Positions 8,029 to 16,705 of a stretch of 64,000 bases of DNA are shown here, in pieces. The translations under genes were made by a program, and so were the position numbers. The notes beneath the pieces were generated by a model. The model was not told the origin of the DNA. It searched no databases and saw only the letters and a program-made list of their open reading frames with translations. The DNA comes from Sorangium cellulosum (GTDB lineage Bacteria > Myxococcota_A > Polyangia > Polyangiales > Polyangiaceae), in contig NZ_CP012670.1 of NCBI RefSeq assembly GCF_004135735.1, positions 2,790,001 through 2,854,000 on the forward strand, given 5' to 3'. Each line of letters opens with the position of its first letter. Position 1 is the stretch's first letter.

Positions 8029-9744
8029 ATGGATCGAAGACACCTGCCGGGCGGAAAGCCGCGACCCTGGTCGCGCTTTCGCGGCCCGTTGGCCGCAGCG
8101 GCCCTCGCCGGGCTCGCGCCCTCCACCGCCCTCGCGCAGGACCAGACCTTCTACCTCGATCGCCTCCGGATGGCCGGCGCCCCCGAGGACGGGATCGGGG
8201 TCTGGCGCCCTCACCTCGGCGAAGAGACGCGCTTCTTCGGGCAGCTCGGGCTGGGCGTGTCGGTCCACCCCCTCCGCAACGACAACTACGTGGACGACCT
8301 CCGGAAGGAGGAGCAGATCGACGGCGACGGGCCCGTCACCTCGCAGCTCATCACCTACCTCGACGTGGGCGTCGAGATCCTCGAGCGCGCCGCCCTGCAG
8401 GTCTCGTTCCCCATCATCCTGTTCCAGGACGGCAACCAGACCTATCACCGCGAGCTCGGCATCGACCAGAGCGTCGACCTCAAGACCGCCGCCCCCATGG
8501 ACCTCCGGCTCGACGCCCGCTTCGTCGCCCTGGAGCTCGACGAGCGCCGCTTCAAGCTCGGCGTCACGGGCGCGGTCTTCGTGCCCATCGGCAACACGTA
8601 CGCCTTCGCCGGCGACCGGAAGCTGAGCAGCTCGTTCGGCCTCGGCGCCGAGTACGACTTCCAGAAGCTCTTCGTCACGCTGAACGCCGGCGTCGCCCTC
8701 CGGCCGCACGTGCGGCTCCACGAGCTCCACGTCGGCAGCGAGCTCACGTACGGCGTCGGCGGCTATGTCCCGCTCAGCGACGGCATGGTCCGTCTCGGCG
8801 CCGAGATCTTCGGGTCCTTCGGCCTCCACAAGGAGACGCTCGGGGAGCTCGACGCCTCGCCGATCGAGTGGCTCGCGAACGGCAAGGTGTTCCTCACCAA
8901 GGACAGGGGCCTCTACGCCGGCGCCGGCGTCGGCACCCGGCTCAGCGGCGGCTACGCCCCCGATTTCCGGGGGGTCGCGGTCGTCGGCGGCGCCTTCCAG
9001 ATCTCCGACTCCGACGTCCGCTCGCCCGGCTTCAACTTCGTGATCGAGCAGGAGAAGGACACCGACGGCGACGGCTACCCCGACGTCATCGACCTCTGCC
9101 CGGAGGACCCCGAGGACGGCAAGCAGCCCAAGCCGAGCGACGGGTGCCCGGACATGCCCGATCGCGACGGCGACGGCATCCCCGACATCGTCGACAAGTG
9201 CCCGGACGACCCGGAGGACAAGGACGGCATCGACGACCGCGACGGCTGCCCCGAGGAGGACGCGGACCAGGACGGCATCCCCGACGGGGTCGACAAGTGC
9301 CCGAAGGAGCCAGGGCAGGTCGTCACCGAGGATCCGGAGAAGAATGGCTGCCCGTACTACATCCGCAGGATCACCGGGTCTGCCGAGATCGAGATCATGA
9401 AGCAAGTCGAGTTCGAGTTCGACAGCTCCAGGATCCTCCCGCAGAGCTATCCGATCCTCGACGAGGTCGTGCGGTTGCTCAAGGCGAACCCCGAGATCAA
9501 GCTGCTCAGCATCGAGGGGCACACCGACAACCAGGGCACCATCGACTACAACGACAGGCTCGCGCAGGCCCGCGCCAACGCGGTGAGGTTCTACCTCATC
9601 AACAAGGGCATCCAGAGCGAGCGACTCACCTCCGTCGGCTACGGCTCCCGCCGGCCGCTCGTCTCGAACGATACGGAGCAAGGCCGGCAGCGCAACCGCC
9701 GCGTCGAGTTCCACATCAAGTCGCAGACGATCGAGGGCCGGTAA
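8029..9744 (+). CDS. OmpA-family outer membrane protein with thrombospondin type 3 repeats
   Basis: ATG 8029 (or GTG 8026) lies 12 bases after GGAGGA and gives 571 residues. Residues 1-36 form a signal peptide ending TALA. A beta-rich N-terminal part (about 40-340) probably forms the barrel. Calcium-binding TSP3-type repeats (DTDGDGYPD..DLCP, DRDGDGIPDIVDKCP, DADQDGIPDGVDKCP) span about 343-445. The OmpA C-terminal domain (about 455-570) keeps GHTDNQG and RRVEF, which bind peptidoglycan. It likely anchors the outer membrane to the cell wall. Earlier in-frame codons back to 7468 lack a ribosome binding site. Confidence 0.9.
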   Translation: MDRRHLPGGKPRPWSRFRGPLAAAALAGLAPSTALAQDQTFYLDRLRMAGAPEDGIGVWRPHLGEETRFFGQLGLGVSVHPLRNDNYVDDLRKEEQIDGDGPVTSQLITYLDVGVEILERAALQVSFPIILFQDGNQTYHRELGIDQSVDLKTAAPMDLRLDARFVALELDERRFKLGVTGAVFVPIGNTYAFAGDRKLSSSFGLGAEYDFQKLFVTLNAGVALRPHVRLHELHVGSELTYGVGGYVPLSDGMVRLGAEIFGSFGLHKETLGELDASPIEWLANGKVFLTKDRGLYAGAGVGTRLSGGYAPDFRGVAVVGGAFQISDSDVRSPGFNFVIEQEKDTDGDGYPDVIDLCPEDPEDGKQPKPSDGCPDMPDRDGDGIPDIVDKCPDDPEDKDGIDDRDGCPEEDADQDGIPDGVDKCPKEPGQVVTEDPEKNGCPYYIRRITGSAEIEIMKQVEFEFDSSRILPQSYPILDEVVRLLKANPEIKLLSIEGHTDNQGTIDYNDRLAQARANAVRFYLINKGIQSERLTSVGYGSRRPLVSNDTEQGRQRNRRVEFHIKSQTIEGR

Positions 9745-9761
9745 GCTCCCCCCCGGCGTCG

Positions 9762-9828
9762 GGGCGTCCCGCCGCGCTGGCCGGCGTCGGGGCGCCCCGT
9801 CCGCCGCCGCGCTGGCCGGCGCGGGCTG
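9762..9828. repeat. Short tandem duplication downstream of the OmpA gene
   Basis: Two and a partial third copy of a roughly 28-35-base G+C-rich unit, each beginning CCGGCGTCGGGGCG and ending CCGCGCTGG, start about 30 bases after the stop codon at 9744. Unlike the duplications at six other genes, this one does not include the stop. Confidence 0.5.
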
Positions 9829-9932
9829 CGAGCGGCACGGTATCTCGTGGTATGGCTCCGTGAGGCCGCGCGCGGCGCACCCGCTCCGCGCGCGGCAGGC
9901 GGAGGGCAGGGGAGGCCCACCCTCTTGTAGCG

Positions 9933-11591
9933 ATGCCCAGTTCGACACCGCCCGACCGCGAGCTCTCGCCGGCGACCCGAGCGCCCGGATCCGTTGCCTC
10001 GGGCCCGCGCGCCGGGGCCGCGGAGCCCGACGCCGGGGGAGGAGGGCCGCGGCGCTGGACGCGCGACACGCTGTTCGTCGCGACCTTCGCGCTCCTCGCG
10101 GCCGCGGCCGTCGTCCCGGTATGGCGCGTGCGGTTCCTGCCCTTGCTCGACCTGCCGAACCACCTCGCCGCCGTCCACATCTGGCACAACTTCGATGCGC
10201 CATGGGCCCGCGCAAAGGAGTTTTACGAGCTCAGCCTCACCCCGGCTCCGTATGGCGCCTATCACATCCTGACCCACGTCATCGCCCACGGCGTCGGCCT
10301 CGAGGACGCGAACCGGATCGTGCTCTCCGGCTACGTGCTCGCCATCCCCGCCGCGGCGCTCGGCTGGGCGCTCCGGACGCGGCGCAGCCCGTGGCTCTCC
10401 ATCCTCACGTTCCCGCTGGCCTTCAGCCTGTCGTGGGCGTGCGGCTTCCTGCCCTTCCTCGTCGGCGTGGCCCTGCTGCTCTTCGGCGTCGTCGCGCTCG
10501 ATGCCCAGCTCGAGCGGCCGAGTCGCGCGCGCGCCGCGGCCGTGGCGCTGCTCAGCGTCGGCTGCGGCCTCAGCCACCCGCTGATCCTCTTCGCGTACTA
10601 CGTCTGCGTGGCCGCGCTGATGCTCTGCCACGCGCCCCGGTGGTCGCGGATCGCCCGAGCGCTGCCGCCCTTCGTGCCCGCCGTCGCGCTCCTCGTGTGG
10701 CAGCTCGTCGCGTTCAAGAGCCCCATGGTCGATCTGCGGAGCGGCCCGCGGTTCCAGGGGGCCTGGGTGCCCTGGCACGAGATGCTCCGATCGTTCCCGG
10801 AGTACACGCTCGACTCGGTGTCGGGTGATCTCGATACCCGGCTCTTCTGGGTGCTGCTCGCGACGGCGTCGCTGCTGCTCCTCGGGGACCTCGTCCGGCG
10901 CTTCCGGGCGCGCGCGGCGCGCGCGAACGGCGCGCCCGCCGGCTCGCTCCTCGACCGGCTGCACGATCATCGCTCCCTCGTCCTCTTCGCGGCGATGGTG
11001 GCCTGCTATTTCCTCGTGCCGCTGCACCTGGCCCGGCCGTTCGACTGGTGGTTCGTGAGCGGGCGCTTCGCGCCGTTCATCTGCTTCTTCGGCTTCCTCG
11101 CGCTGACGGCGCCGCTCCGGGGGCGCTCTCGCCTCCTGATGGCCCCCGCCGCGGCGGCCGCGCTCGTGCTCCCGCTCCACCTCTCGGAGAAATACGAGCG
11201 CTTCGACGAGCGCCTCAGGCCGTTCGCCCGCATGGTGGAGCGGATCCCGCCCGGCGCCGAGGTGCTGTTTCTGACGCTGCCCCCGCGCACCGATGAGTCC
11301 CTGATCATCGAGGGCACGAACCACTTCTCCTCGTGGGTGCAGATCATGCGGGGAGGCTTCAGCGCCGACGGCTGGCACAACGTGGGCTTCCCCTTCAGGC
11401 TGAAGCGCAGCCTCCCCGCGCCGCCGCCGAACCGCGGGGAGTGGTTCAACCCGGATGTCCACGGCGTCGCTTACGATTACGTGATCATCCGGAACGAGCG
11501 GCCGGACAAGCCGACGTTCACCGCGGCGCACGCCGCCTGGCGCCGGATCGATCAGGAGGGCGCCTTCACGATGTACGAGCGCTCGCGCTGA
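9933..11591 (+). CDS. Polytopic membrane protein, GT-C-like, function unknown
   Basis: The 552-residue product has a Pro/Gly-rich cytoplasmic head (about 1-45), a first transmembrane helix, the loop motif LLDLPNHLAAVHIWHN, and roughly ten hydrophobic helices, then a soluble tail (about 430-552). A DLPNH loop after the first helix recalls GT-C type integral membrane glycosyltransferases, but no family was recognised with certainty. The stop codon lies in the first copy of a 22-bp tandem repeat. Confidence 0.75.
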   Translation: MPSSTPPDRELSPATRAPGSVASGPRAGAAEPDAGGGGPRRWTRDTLFVATFALLAAAAVVPVWRVRFLPLLDLPNHLAAVHIWHNFDAPWARAKEFYELSLTPAPYGAYHILTHVIAHGVGLEDANRIVLSGYVLAIPAAALGWALRTRRSPWLSILTFPLAFSLSWACGFLPFLVGVALLLFGVVALDAQLERPSRARAAAVALLSVGCGLSHPLILFAYYVCVAALMLCHAPRWSRIARALPPFVPAVALLVWQLVAFKSPMVDLRSGPRFQGAWVPWHEMLRSFPEYTLDSVSGDLDTRLFWVLLATASLLLLGDLVRRFRARAARANGAPAGSLLDRLHDHRSLVLFAAMVACYFLVPLHLARPFDWWFVSGRFAPFICFFGFLALTAPLRGRSRLLMAPAAAAALVLPLHLSEKYERFDERLRPFARMVERIPPGAEVLFLTLPPRTDESLIIEGTNHFSSWVQIMRGGFSADGWHNVGFPFRLKRSLPAPPPNRGEWFNPDVHGVAYDYVIIRNERPDKPTFTAAHAAWRRIDQEGAFTMYERSR

Positions 11592-11664
11592 GCGATAGGA
11601 GCGCACGCGCTGAGCGATAGGAGCGCACGCGCTGAGCGCCACGAGCGGACGCGCTGTGCAGCGT
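11577..11664. repeat. Four 22-bp tandem copies spanning the stop codon
   Basis: Copies lie at 11577-11598, 11599-11620, 11621-11642 and 11643-11664. Copy 1 holds the last four codons and the TGA stop of the membrane protein gene; copies 1 and 2 differ by one base, copies 3 and 4 decay toward their ends. GCGCTGAGCG is kept in the first three copies. Confidence 0.9.
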
Positions 11665-11699
11665 CCCTGCCGCATTGAGCTGCGTCCCTGTCGCATTTC
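11658..11699. repeat. 21-bp tandem duplication
   Basis: Two 21-base units (11658-11678 and 11679-11699) share GCGTCCCTG and CGCATT and follow the 22-bp repeat block. With that block they fill the first third of the 324-base gap 11592-11915; nothing further was recognised in the rest except the ribosome binding site before 11916. Confidence 0.7.
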
Positions 11700-11915
11700 G
11701 CGCCCGGCGCAGTCCCTCGTGCCGCGCGGCGCACGCGGCACGGACGGACGGCGGCGTGGCGTCGCCCAGCGTGCGCCCCGGCTCTCCCGCAAGGCACCGT
11801 GCAGCATCTCTGCACCGATCGCCCGTCGCTCGCGCCGGTGGAGGAGTATCGTAGAGATCCTGGCGACCGGGCACCCTCGGGTGCGCCACGTCGCCGAGGG
11901 GGGAGCAGCTCGTCG

Positions 11916-14012
11916 ATGTCGCCGAGGAATCGCGCTGTCCGTCGCCATCCGCTGGCCTGGACCGGGGCGCTGGCCGCCCTGGCAGGGCTCGCTCTCGCGG
12001 CCGGGGCGATGCCGTCCTGCGCCCGCGGCACGGATCGCTCCGGCGACGGGGGCCAGGGTGACGGAGGGCACGGCGGCGGAGGCCAGGGCGGTGGCGGGGA
12101 GAGCGCCGCCGGCTGCGCCACCGACTGCTCCGCGGATCCGGGCGCTCCGCTGTGCGATCGGGCAACGGGCCGCTGCGTGGCGTGCCTCCCCGGCGCCGGC
12201 GCGTGCCCTGCCGGTCAGTACTGCGACCCCGGAGCGAAGCGCTGCGTGCCAGGATGCGGATCTCCCGCCGACTGCCCGGCTCCGCTCGCCTGCGATCTCG
12301 CGAAGCACACGTGCGTGGGCTGCGCTTCCGACGTCGAGTGCCCCCCCGGCGCCTCGTGCACGGACGAGGGCGAGTGCGCGGAGGGCTGCTCGGTCGAGCG
12401 TCCGTGTCAGGCCGGCGCCACCTGCTGTGACGGCGTCTGTCGGGACCTCGCGACGGACGCGCGGAGCTGCGGGCTGTGCGGTCGAGCGTGCCCCGCGGTG
12501 CCGCACGGCGAGGGCGCGTGCATCTCCGGGTCGTGCGCGCTCGCCGCCTGCGACAGCGGGTTCGCCGACTGCAACCAGGACCCGGTGGACGGGTGCGAGC
12601 ACGACGCCGCGGCGCGCGGGCCGTGCTCGTGCGCTCCCGGCGCGACGAGGGCCTGTTACCAGGGGCCGCCGGGCACCGAGGGCGTCGGCCCCTGCGCCCC
12701 CGGGATCTCCACGTGCAGGGCGAGCGGCCTCTCGTGGGGGCCGTGCCTCGGCCAGGTGCTCCCGGAGCTCGACACGTGCGCCGATGACGTCGACAACGAC
12801 TGCGACGGCGCGGCCGACAACCCCCCCGACCAGGACGGCGACGGGTGGACGATCTGCGAGGGAGATTGCTGCGACTCGCCGTCGGACGGGTGCACCACGC
12901 CCGTCCTCGTGAACCGCGGCGCCTTCGAGGTCGCGGACAACCGGATCGACGACGATTGCGACGGCGCCGTCGACGACATCGCGCTGTGCGACGCGGGCCT
13001 CGCGAGCGACTCCTCCTCTGCGCTCGATCACGCGAGGGCGATGGATCTCTGCGCCACCACGACGGCGGACCCGCCCTCGCGCGCGCAGCGCACCTGGGGG
13101 GTCATCTCCGCGAGCTTCCACCGGGCCGACGGCTCCGGCGCGCCGGTGGCGAGCCAGCGCTCGATCCGCCGGGGCTTCGGCTCGGGCATCGCGCCGCTCC
13201 GGGGCGCGCGGCTCGCGGTGCTCTCGACCGGCGTGGCCGCTGCCCAGGCGGCGCCGAACAACACGAGACCGAGCTTCGCGCCGTTCCAGGGCGGCCAGGA
13301 CATGGGCACGTCGAGCGGCGTGCCCGCGGACTGGCTCGACGCGAACGGCGGCGACTTCCCGAACGCGCCCGGCTGTCCGGAGCCGCAGGACGGCGCGAGG
13401 GCCTACGATCCCGTGATGTTGAAGCTGCGCCTGCGCGCGCCGACGAACGCGAGCTCGTTCCGCGTCTCGACCTTCTTCCTCTCGTCCGAGTACCCGGAGG
13501 CGGTGTGCAGCCGGTTCAACGACTTCTTCCTCGCCCTGCTCGACTCGACCTTCACGCCGCTCTCGGGCGAGACGCCGAACCCGGCGGACGGGAACCTCGC
13601 CTTCCATGACCCTCCGCCCGCCGGGGGCCCCGTCTACCCGCTCGGCGTGAACCTCGCATTCGGCAACACAGGGCTCTTCACCCGGTGCGTGAACGGGCCG
13701 ACCGGCTGCAGCGACGGCGCGACGGCGGGCTCCACGACCACCTGCGCGGGCATCGAGCAGCTCCTCGGCACGGGCTTCGACATCACGCGGCCGCCCGCCC
13801 AGTTCCCCGGCGATCCGGGCTGGTGCGGAGCGAGCGACCGCGCCGGCGGCGGGACAGGGTGGCTTGTCATGAACGGCAATGTCAGCCCGGGAGAGATCAT
13901 GGAGCTGCGCTTCGTGCTCTGGGACACGGGCGATCCCTGGAACGACTCGGTCGCCCTCCTCGACAACTTCCAGTGGTCGAGCTTCGCCGCGATGCCCGGC
14001 ACGCGGGAGTGA
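11916..14012 (+). CDS. Cys-rich MopE-like lipoprotein with choice-of-anchor-type C-terminal region
   Basis: ATG 11916 follows a GGGGGGAG stretch by about 11 bases and gives 698 residues. The signal ends in lipobox MPSC (lipid Cys about residue 35) and leads into a Gly-rich linker. About 20 cysteines fall in EGF-like spacing (about 65-290). Two acidic motifs, DDVDNDCDGAADNPPDQDGDG and NRIDDDCDGAVDD (about 290-350), match the putative metal-binding motif of MopE. The C-terminal half (about 360-698) resembles the choice-of-anchor L region of myxobacterial secreted proteins. Function is unknown; a surface-anchored metal-binding protein is inferred. An in-frame start at 11799 would precede the signal peptide and is less likely. 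Confidence 0.82.
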   Translation: MSPRNRAVRRHPLAWTGALAALAGLALAAGAMPSCARGTDRSGDGGQGDGGHGGGGQGGGGESAAGCATDCSADPGAPLCDRATGRCVACLPGAGACPAGQYCDPGAKRCVPGCGSPADCPAPLACDLAKHTCVGCASDVECPPGASCTDEGECAEGCSVERPCQAGATCCDGVCRDLATDARSCGLCGRACPAVPHGEGACISGSCALAACDSGFADCNQDPVDGCEHDAAARGPCSCAPGATRACYQGPPGTEGVGPCAPGISTCRASGLSWGPCLGQVLPELDTCADDVDNDCDGAADNPPDQDGDGWTICEGDCCDSPSDGCTTPVLVNRGAFEVADNRIDDDCDGAVDDIALCDAGLASDSSSALDHARAMDLCATTTADPPSRAQRTWGVISASFHRADGSGAPVASQRSIRRGFGSGIAPLRGARLAVLSTGVAAAQAAPNNTRPSFAPFQGGQDMGTSSGVPADWLDANGGDFPNAPGCPEPQDGARAYDPVMLKLRLRAPTNASSFRVSTFFLSSEYPEAVCSRFNDFFLALLDSTFTPLSGETPNPADGNLAFHDPPPAGGPVYPLGVNLAFGNTGLFTRCVNGPTGCSDGATAGSTTTCAGIEQLLGTGFDITRPPAQFPGDPGWCGASDRAGGGTGWLVMNGNVSPGEIMELRFVLWDTGDPWNDSVALLDNFQWSSFAAMPGTRE

Positions 14013-14223
14013 GGTGCGGAGAGGTGCGGTCCTCTCGCCCGCCGCGGCGCGAGCGCCTGCAGGTCGCGGGTGGGGGCACCCTGGCGCCCGGGCGCTGGAG
14101 GAACGCGCGAACGCAGCGGACGGACCTCGACCCGATTACACTGCGCGGCGAGCTCGGGACCGCGCCGCGTGTCCCTCGGCTCGCGCTCCAGGGAGCGCTC
14201 CGGTTCCTGACCAAGGAGACTGC

Positions 14224-14877
14224 ATGAGGAGAACGATCACGCCGCTCGCGCTGTTGCTCGCGAGCCTGTCTTTCGCCGCGCTCGGCTGCGGCGGCAAGGA
14301 GAGCGACGCGACGACCGCGGGGGCGGTGGCCGAAGGGGCGCCGGCCGAGAGCGCCGCCCCGACGGCCGCGCCGACGACGGTCCCGGCCGCGGCTGCCGCC
14401 GAGCCGACCGCCGCCGCGACCGCGGCGCCCGCCGCGCCGGCCGAGACGGCGGCCGCGGCCGCCGCGCCGGCCGAGACGGCGGCCGCGGCCGCCGCGCCGG
14501 CCGAGACGGCGGCCGCGGCGGCGCCGAAGGCGAGCAGCGCCGCGGCCGCGGCGCCGGCGGCGACCGGCGCGGCGCAGGGCGGCGAGAAGAAGTTCGCGTG
14601 CGGCGCGAAGGGGCAGAAGCTCTGTCCGATGCAGGCCTGGATGAAGAGCACGATGGCCTCGGCGACCTCGAGCGGCGATGGCGCCAAGATCGCGCAGGCG
14701 CTGCTGTACGTGGCGGGCAAGCCGCCGCCCGGCATGGGCAACTGGGCCTCGATCTCGCGGGCCGGCGCGGCCAAGGCGAAGGCCGGCGACATCGACGGCG
14801 CGAAGGCGAGCTGCAAGCAATGCCACGACCTCTACAAGGACAAGTACAAGAAGACGATGCGCGATCGCCCCTGGTGA
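14224..14877 (+). CDS. Single-heme c-type cytochrome-like lipoprotein with Ala-rich linker
   Basis: ATG 14224 lies five bases after AAGGAG and gives 217 residues. A lipoprotein signal (AALGC, lipid Cys 22) is followed by an Ala/Pro/Thr/Glu-rich linker (about 30-118) containing three AAPAETAAAA repeats. The globular C-terminal part (about 122-217) ends with CKQCHDLYKDKYKK, a CxxCH covalent heme site (Cys197, Cys200, His201) close to the terminus as in cytochrome c'-type four-helix bundles. Two further cysteines (CGAKGQKLCPM) precede it. Electron transfer or gas sensing outside the inner membrane is inferred. It could instead be a non-heme CxxCH protein. Confidence 0.78.
   Translation: MRRTITPLALLLASLSFAALGCGGKESDATTAGAVAEGAPAESAAPTAAPTTVPAAAAAEPTAAATAAPAAPAETAAAAAAPAETAAAAAAPAETAAAAAPKASSAAAAAPAATGAAQGGEKKFACGAKGQKLCPMQAWMKSTMASATSSGDGAKIAQALLYVAGKPPPGMGNWASISRAGAAKAKAGDIDGAKASCKQCHDLYKDKYKKTMRDRPW
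14431..14520 (+). repeat. Three 30-bp in-frame tandem repeats
   Basis: Copies at 14431-14460, 14461-14490 and 14491-14520: the first two are identical and the third differs in its last base. Each codes for AAPAETAAAA in the linker of the CxxCH lipoprotein, so copy number could change without frameshift. Confidence 0.95.
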
Positions 14878-15105
14878 CGCGAGCGCCGCGCGCGGCCGGT
14901 CGCGCGCCCGTGCGCCACGCGGCGTGCCCGTGCGCCTCGCGGCGCGTCAGTGTGTGTGTGCTTGCATACGTCGAGGGTCATCTCCTGCGCGGAGGCGCCC
15001 TCGCGAGCGCCCCGCGCGCTGGGCCCCCGCGCGCGCCGCTCGACCGGGGCGGAGCGGGACAAACATCTTGGACGAGCGGGGGTGATGCGATAGAGCGCTG
15101 AGCTG

Positions 15106-16485
15106 ATGCCTCGCGCTGTTCGCACAGGCTCTGGAAGTGCGCCTGCGTCGGCCGCTTCGCCCGCCCGAGCGCGGGGCGCCGGCGGGGCGAGCGGGACCGT
15201 GAGCGCGTCCCGCCGGACATCGGCGGATCCGTTCTCGAGCAGCGCGGCGCCGCCGCCGAAGCCGCGCTCGGGCGCGGCGCCGCGGCTCACGGCCGACGCG
15301 GGGGCCGACGTGAAGGCGGGCCCGGCCGCCGCCTCCTCGCCGAGCGTGCGGCCTCCAGCGGCGCCGGGGCGGCTCGACGCGGGCGCTGCTCCGTCTGCCT
15401 CGAAGAGGCCTCCTCCGCCGGAGGCCGAGGCCGAGGCCAAGAGCGGCTCGTCGCGCGGCCGGCCGCGCGGCCCGTTCACGCAGCACCGCAGGCTCGATTC
15501 GCTGCGCAGCTTGCTGCAGAAGCACCCGGCCGGCCTGACGATCTACGACCTCGCGCGCGAGCTCAACGTCACGCCTCGCTCGCTCCGGCGTTATCTCGTC
15601 GAGGTCAAGCGGGAGCTCGATCTCGTCTCGGTCGCCACGCGTCCGGGCGGCCCTCGCCTCTGGCGGCTCTCCCCGAGCGAGGCGCCCCGGCGCGTCGAGG
15701 TGCGGCGGACGCAGGCGTACGCCCTGCTCGCCGCGCGCAGGCTCTTCGAGCCGATGCGCGGCTCGACCCTCTTCGAGGAGATCGACCTCGCAGCGCAGCG
15801 CCTGCTCGGCGTCGCGCGCAGGCCGGGGCGCGGCCCGAACGCCGGCGTCGCCGACGCGCGGCTGGAGGAGCGGTTCCTTTACCTCCCGTTCGCCCCGAAG
15901 GACTACGCCGCGCGGACCGAGGAGCTCGACGACCTGTTCCAGGCCGTCGCCGACCTGCGCCCGCTCAGGTGCCGCTACCGCCGCGGTCGGGACGGGCGCG
16001 AGGAGCGGGTGCTCATCCACCCCTACGCGCTCGTCCTCTACAAGGATGCGATCTACTGCGTGGGCCTCCATGTGGGCCGCGGCGAGGTGCGCACGTTCCT
16101 GCTCGACCGGATGCGCGACACGGAGTGTGCGGTCACCGAGCGCTTCGAGCTGCCCCCGGATTTCTCCATCGACGACCACTTCCAGGGCCAGTTCGGCATC
16201 TGGCGCGGGGGCGAGCCCCGGCGTGTCGTGATCGACTTCGACCAGCGCGTGACCGAGTTCGTGAGGACGCGCAAGGTGCACCCGTCCCAGGAGATCACGC
16301 CGCTGCCCGGCGGCGGCGTGCGGCTCACGATGCACATCGGGGACATGACGGAGCTCGCGACGTGGGTGCTCGGCTTCGGCGAGACGGCGCGGGTGGTCGA
16401 GCCGCCCGATCTGGTGGACCGCGTGAAGCGCGAGCTGTCCGGGGCGCTCGCGCGCTACGCGGAAGAGCCGCCGGCCGAGGGCTAG
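15106..16485 (+). CDS. WYL-domain transcriptional regulator with long low-complexity N-terminus
   Basis: The 459-residue frame has an Ala/Ser/Pro-rich N-terminal stretch of about 125 residues, a winged-helix DNA-binding domain (LTIYDLARELNVTPRSLRRYL, about 140-190) and a WYL domain with PLRCRYRR and IHPYALVLYKDAIYCVG (about 280-360). A WCX-type C-terminal extension (about 365-459) completes it. WYL proteins are ligand-responsive regulators, often of DNA damage or defence genes. No obvious target is adjacent. No clear ribosome binding site supports ATG 15106, so translation may start later. Confidence 0.85.
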   Translation: MPRAVRTGSGSAPASAASPARARGAGGASGTVSASRRTSADPFSSSAAPPPKPRSGAAPRLTADAGADVKAGPAAASSPSVRPPAAPGRLDAGAAPSASKRPPPPEAEAEAKSGSSRGRPRGPFTQHRRLDSLRSLLQKHPAGLTIYDLARELNVTPRSLRRYLVEVKRELDLVSVATRPGGPRLWRLSPSEAPRRVEVRRTQAYALLAARRLFEPMRGSTLFEEIDLAAQRLLGVARRPGRGPNAGVADARLEERFLYLPFAPKDYAARTEELDDLFQAVADLRPLRCRYRRGRDGREERVLIHPYALVLYKDAIYCVGLHVGRGEVRTFLLDRMRDTECAVTERFELPPDFSIDDHFQGQFGIWRGGEPRRVVIDFDQRVTEFVRTRKVHPSQEITPLPGGGVRLTMHIGDMTELATWVLGFGETARVVEPPDLVDRVKRELSGALARYAEEPPAEG

Positions 16486-16506
16486 CCGCGCATCGGAGCC
16501 TCGGTA

Positions 16507-16658
16507 GGCCCCCGGAGAGGGTGTTCGCCGCGCGCGCTGGGGACGGGCCGTGTCTGAGCCCGGTTGACCTCTCTCCCTCCGGCTCTGCCGGAGGAGAGAG
16601 GTCTCAGGCGAGTTCGGCGGGGCCCCAGCGCGCGCGGCGAACACCCTCTCCGGGGGCC
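16507..16658. repeat. Perfect 36-bp inverted repeat enclosing a second hairpin (convergent gene junction)
   Basis: Arms 16507-16542 and 16623-16658 are exact reverse complements over 36 bases. The 80-base interior contains another inverted repeat (16566-16583 against 16587-16603, 17 pairs with one bulged base and a three-base loop). It lies between the stop of the WYL gene (plus) and the stop of kamA (minus), so a bidirectional terminator is possible. Confidence 0.95.
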
Positions 16659-16705
16659 GGGCAGCGCTGCGGGGCCTCCACTCCCCCGCCGTGGCCCCAG
16701 CCTCC

